Below, piece by piece: positions 16,501 to 17,409 of a stretch of DNA of 17,409 nt. Positions within the stretch are counted from its first letter, which is position 1. Every line of letters begins with the position of its first letter. The stretch comes from Clostridiales bacterium (GTDB lineage: Bacteria; Bacillota; Clostridia; Christensenellales; CAG-138). The notes below the pieces were generated by a model. It made no database searches. It was not told the DNA's origin and worked only from the letters and a program-made list of their open reading frames with translations. The stretch is taken from positions 1 through 17,409 of the forward strand of contig WRCT01000018.1 of assembly GCA_009783775.1 (NCBI GenBank), in the 5' to 3' direction. The translations under genes were made by a program, and so were the position numbers.

Positions 16501-17038
16501 AGACAAGTATGACGAAATCGACGCGTTGACGATTGTCACATCGGAGAACGGCAAGGGTTTAGCTGAGGGCACCAAGTGGATAACGGCGGCGGACAAGGCC
16601 GAGCTTGACGACTTGATGGCAGCGGCTGAGGCTATGCTCGAAAACGAAGACGCCGAAGACCAGGATGAGATTGACGAACTGCTGGCAGACTTGATCGCCG
16701 CAGCCAACAAGATTCAGACCGCTGTCGCAGAGCCCGGCGACAACGCGTGCGGCTGTGAGTGTGCCGCTTGCGGTAGCGACTGTGACGGCGAGAAATGCGC
16801 CGCGGACTGCGTGTGCGCCTGCTGCATCATCTGGGGCGACGCGGACGGGAACGGTCAGGTCAACGCCGCAGACGCTGCCAAGATTCTGCGGGCGCTTGTC
16901 CAACTGACCACGCTGACCCCGAAGGGCGAGATGCAGGCCAAGGTAACGGGCGGCGCGACAGTCTCCGCTGCCGACGCAGCCAAGATCCTGCGTTTCCTCG
17001 TGGATCTGGTCTCCGACCTCACCCCGCCCGTAAAATAA
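10577..17038 (+). CDS. Giant secreted metallophosphoesterase (purple-acid-phosphatase-like) with FIVAR-like repeats, Cys-rich segments and dockerin
   Basis: I start at ATG 10577 because GGAGG (10562-10566) precedes it. An in-frame ATG at 10556 would lie upstream of that site. The product is 2,153 residues. A signal peptide (1-25, ending VTSA) leads to a fibronectin-like N domain (~28-118) and a metallophosphoesterase domain (~127-400) with D133 (GDAQIG), D171 (GDQVD), GNHE 205-208, HHD 287-289 and GHDH 325-328, as in bacterial purple-acid-phosphatase-like enzymes. The Tyr of true purple phosphatases is absent. Then come FIVAR-like helical repeats (starting at 447, 724, 1225, 1796, 1884 and 1970), two galactose-binding-like beta domains (~531-718, ~808-985), two further beta-rich domains (~1019-1219, ~1309-1531), Cys/His tandem repeats (1534-1776), three Cys-rich segments (989-1016, 1778-1793, 2058-2083) and a dockerin (2087-2153). 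It is probably an extracellular phosphomonoesterase or phosphodiesterase. It may share transcription with the triple nucleotidase gene 109 bases upstream. Confidence 0.9.
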   Translation: MKKLLSIIVALAMLLALVPVAVTSAATLTTSYLTIAPGADETKLNFSWHTTSLAMLPTVRIWKSGSTATEFTGSTSGSTTAMSLQYSNWVTVTGLEPDTEYTYQVGNGNGDWSLEYTVKTKNPSSFQFIAVGDAQIGTDNRTASNIAVWKNTLNVIEANFPNAAFMTTTGDQVDQNAVNATSRGQYDGFFEPPQLRSLPLAVALGNHEGSTGTGASHRAMYNPPNITGTIDTYANMNYWYRYGDVLFIVLDTSGHTSNFPSMTSMRTVISTATAANPDAKWRIINFHHDIYGQGAQHSQSNAKTLRDASLAAVIDDYNIDMVFNGHDHYACRSYPMKWSGSAATSNTQGRQPETFDGTGASINPTGTTYIAHNTPTDSKYYNRHANGIQPYTAWVPASATNTGRPQFAVVTVNGNKLTYDNYEITTTNALTKLDTYSIVKVDNPDLDYSVLQAKYDQIDAMTIVVSANGAGLAPGTKWMTSEDKDALDVQMGLAQTMLANKDAADQAAINGLLTALTSASDTTKIHTATATVKIVGWEFTTQSQAINNNGGAMLPSTSTANAQVRANTGVFAGSGSLMSLRTSANAISAIMWYASPISIESAANNTSGVGAYWLTSFSTKGYENLVLDSWAFRCNSSVTRSFKVEYSLNGTSGWTAVTSNTADHSGVSGNDMIPGPKLNLPAAMEDRDTVYLRFRITASSGNGYTCINDIVVVGNEIGAAFVGDYSALQAKYNQVNALTIVESPDGAGLPAGTLWMTPADKGALDAQMSAASSMLTAQNAADQTAIDNLLAALTSASAPDIKIKTAVGSSTPVTFVEWSWSAADATARSSQPATKGVGALSLYRGATLLTTAINASNPPPAAYTSGGFFGGTANGAYWIAEFSTVGYTGIVLNFSQASSSTGPRDFKVQWSTDNSTWTDVSGAAYVIPNSTTPTQLGPYTLPAGAENQPTLYVRWLMTSTVSAGGGALASGGSNRMHTIFVTGSAGPVDCCDGTCATCACADCDKTGPGECCEPQSDGYVYKLAKTAADLKTGDEVIIVSWKPTTNAGAAAQGYYIMLNRLGEGAGSSSSTYRNGGRFSNNPYVAGAVPEGFTATDMAGIVPVARANNSVITTPGIDYATFTLGRGTNNTAAYTFHEAGQGYLSVSGPGNSVLPRAALDNNGEYTLTFASDYSILARALAANVTNNDLRFNAQNPTSGPNFTGYSAAFQEPIFLYVKVVSAFVGDYDALQDKYDEIDPLTIVVSADGAGLTAGTLWMTAADKTELDTQMGLASTLLTAKNATNQGEIDNLLADLIAVADKINTAVAQSKVYQLVENASQVAAGDKVVIVAPVPEWQSSPSPAGMVTGYYAMITHQNNAAMGRDNRNGGRLLDFPITEGYAAHRTAGAWPKVITEAQLGNLLGVDRYGTSSPIELVNPSAVTAALLTVEAGSAANTFSFWDPANNGYLAWDGSGNTVVPRATKNASSSFILNYSSTTGLYYDTNTVALQVSGTTTRALTFNNRAPASGPVFGCYTLSSSGVVQVYLYKEVISGACTHPNTPVPFGAVTRTCVVEGFTAGSMCPDCDHVFTQPVSTGFADHTYGGWTTTVTPTCTISGVRQRTCSVCTGVETDSTTLGLNPANHVATESFGAVTQTCVVEGFSAGTRCVADNSHVIAAPVSTGFADHAYGDWTTTVTPTCTISGVQQRTCSVCTDVETDSTTLGLNPANHVDTESFGAVTQTCVVEGFTAGTRCVADNSHVITPPVSTGFAPHTEGAPATCTTAQICTVCTAVIVPAIACDPCDGCNGSCGCICCMLDYDDLQAKYDEIDALIDSIAISEDDFGLADGTKWMLQADFADLETLMTAAREMLENEDAEDQNEIDELLADLIAAAAKIKTVKFVFVGNYAALQAKYDKIDALTITVSEDGAGLAEGTKWMTADDKADLDTEMIVALAMLTNEDAEDQDEIDELLADLIAAAAKIKTAGFVFVGDYDDLQDKYDEIDALTIVTSENGKGLAEGTKWITAADKAELDDLMAAAEAMLENEDAEDQDEIDELLADLIAAANKIQTAVAEPGDNACGCECAACGSDCDGEKCAADCVCACCIIWGDADGNGQVNAADAAKILRALVQLTTLTPKGEMQAKVTGGATVSAADAAKILRFLVDLVSDLTPPVK
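15170..15890 (+). repeat. Tandem Cys-rich 85-86-codon repeats inside the metallophosphoesterase gene
   Basis: The segment FGAVTxTCVVEGFxAG recurs three times. GGTTACCC marks the units at 15211, 15466 and 15724, which are 255 and 258 bases apart. Between them lies TPTCTISGVxQRTCSVCT, giving regularly spaced Cys pairs. The DNA copies are nearly identical over long stretches, indicating recent duplication. This Cys/His pattern is typical of surface proteins of gut and digester Firmicutes. Its binding partner is unknown. Confidence 0.85.
15962..16726 (+). repeat. Three tandem acidic FIVAR-like repeats
   Basis: Copies begin at 15962, 16226 and 16484 (spacing 264 and 258 bp). Each encodes LQ.KYDEIDAL, then a turn with GTKWMT (GTKWIT in the last), then a long acidic helix NEDAEDQ(D/N)EIDELLADLIAAA. 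The last two copies share a run of over 40 identical bases (from about 16404 and 16662), so they duplicated recently. Three older, less acidic copies of the same unit occur singly earlier in the gene (11915-12160, 12746-12997, 14249-14492). Confidence 0.85.
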
Positions 17039-17056
17039 GCGAAAGCTTAATAGAAT

Positions 17057-17108
17057 GGGGGCTGACGCATGAGGATTTCTCTGGAATCCGAAACGCCGGT
17101 CCCCTTTT
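17057..17108 (+). terminator. Possible intrinsic terminator after the second giant gene
   Basis: GGGG (17057-17060) pairs with CCCC (17101-17104). Imperfect pairing continues inward (GCTG/CGGT, CG/CG), and GGATT (17073-17077) pairs with AATCC (17085-17089). TTTTAG follows. The stem contains mismatches, so this is a moderate call. Confidence 0.45.
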
Positions 17109-17134
17109 AGAATAACGAGTTTTAGAATAACGAG
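17105..17134. repeat. Perfect 15-bp tandem duplication
   Basis: TTTTAGAATAACGAG occurs twice in a row (17105-17119, 17120-17134). Each copy holds TAGAAT, a fair -10 hexamer, but neither has a good -35 at the right distance. It marks the beginning of a lower-GC stretch that may belong to a separate, possibly mobile, segment. Confidence 0.75.
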
Positions 17135-17161
17135 ATCGTGCAGCACAGAGGAGAAAAACAT

Positions 17162-17191
17162 ATGGGCAGCCTATTAGCGAAACGTCTTTGA
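17162..17191 (+). CDS. Possible 9-residue leader peptide
   Basis: ATG at 17162 follows AGAGGAG (17147-17153) at 8 bases' spacing, better placed than many real start sites, and encodes MGSLLAKRL before TGA. It precedes a long structured leader that ends in a masked ribosome binding site at the window edge, an arrangement like translational attenuators. A second tiny frame with a poorer site (MKSKTIC, 17236-17259) lies downstream. It is too short to prove as coding. Confidence 0.35.
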   Translation: MGSLLAKRL

Positions 17192-17329
17192 CGGCTGTAC
17201 TTCCCTTAAACTGTAACGCAAGGCGGGATGGCATAATGAAAAGTAAAACAATATGCTAAGTCCTCCCTTGAAAGTGTAGTAATGGGGCGAAAAATCGTAA
17301 CCGTCAATTACAAAAGCACCTCGGCAGAT

Positions 17330-17409
17330 GGTTGAAAAAGTAGTACGATAGCTCCAACAGGGTTGAAAAAGTGAGGATTACTTTTTCAACCGGAAGGGAG
17401 CTATAAGTA
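17330..17409 (+). promoter_or_regulatory. Nested hairpin leader masking the ribosome binding site of a gene starting at or beyond the right edge
   Basis: GGTTGAAAAAGT occurs at 17330-17341 and 17361-17372, and its exact reverse complement at 17380-17391, so two alternative 12-13-bp stems are possible. Outside the second stem, ATAGCTCC (17348-17355) pairs perfectly with GGAGCTAT (17397-17404), which overlaps the ribosome binding site GGAAGGGAG (17392-17400). The last base shown (A at 17409) is well spaced to begin an ATG, but the next bases are not visible. CTCCCTT (17263-17269) is a second stretch complementary to this site. Confidence 0.55.

Noticed and set aside
15293..16501. Minus-strand open frame of 402 codons with repeated GRGHGGGP-type segments
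   Set aside because: The repetition mirrors the plus-strand tandem repeats, and there is no ribosome binding site or recognisable domain.
15170..16726. Regularly spaced DNA repeats considered as a non-coding array
   Set aside because: They are in frame, multiples of three, and encode homologous protein units, so they are coding repeats.

Overview
The window looks like chromosomal DNA from an anaerobic Clostridia-type Firmicute of fairly high GC (my estimate by eye, not computed). The reasons are strong AGGAGG-type ribosome binding sites, a DUF1540 protein, an ECF-type S component, Gram-positive style signal peptides, and dockerin modules on secreted proteins. The two large genes are clearly secreted. 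No tRNA, rRNA, CRISPR array or intact transposase was seen.

Layout. (1) 1-475: the 3' end of a secreted protein ending in a dockerin, followed by a hairpin terminator. (2) 476-1186: a repeat-rich stretch with short tandem repeats and several near-perfect palindromes, interrupted by a small DUF1540 gene (706-885). (3) 1187-2241, minus strand: a two-gene operon encoding an HD-superfamily hydrolase and an ECF-transporter-like membrane protein. The genes share one base (TAATG) and are read from a well-formed sigmaA-type promoter. (4) 2303-2377: another inverted repeat. It abuts that promoter on one side and the start of a truncated DUF1254-like lipoprotein remnant on the other. (5) 2902-10467: a 2,521-residue secreted protein with three tandem 5'-nucleotidase/cyclic-phosphodiesterase modules, eight Ig-like (He_PIG-type) repeats and a C-terminal dockerin. 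(6) 10577-17038: a 2,153-residue secreted protein with a purple-acid-phosphatase-like metallophosphoesterase head, six FIVAR-like helical repeats, duplicated beta-rich domains, Cys-rich segments and a dockerin. (7) 17039-17409: a lower-GC tail with a possible terminator, a 15-bp tandem repeat, a possible leader peptide, and a nested hairpin that would mask a ribosome binding site at the window edge.

How it fits together. The two giant proteins are adjacent and on the same strand, with only a strong hairpin without a T tract between them. Both carry phosphoesterase heads, long repeat stalks and the same kind of dockerin. The partial protein at the left edge also carries it. The simplest reading is a dockerin-anchored extracellular phosphoesterase set that strips phosphate from nucleotides, cyclic nucleotides or phosphomonoesters outside the cell. 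In other words, cellulosome-style assembly is applied to phosphate or nucleoside scavenging rather than to polysaccharides. Enzyme classes follow from visible metal-binding motifs. Assembly on a cohesin scaffold, the true substrates and phosphate regulation are inference: no cohesin gene and no Pho box was seen in the window.
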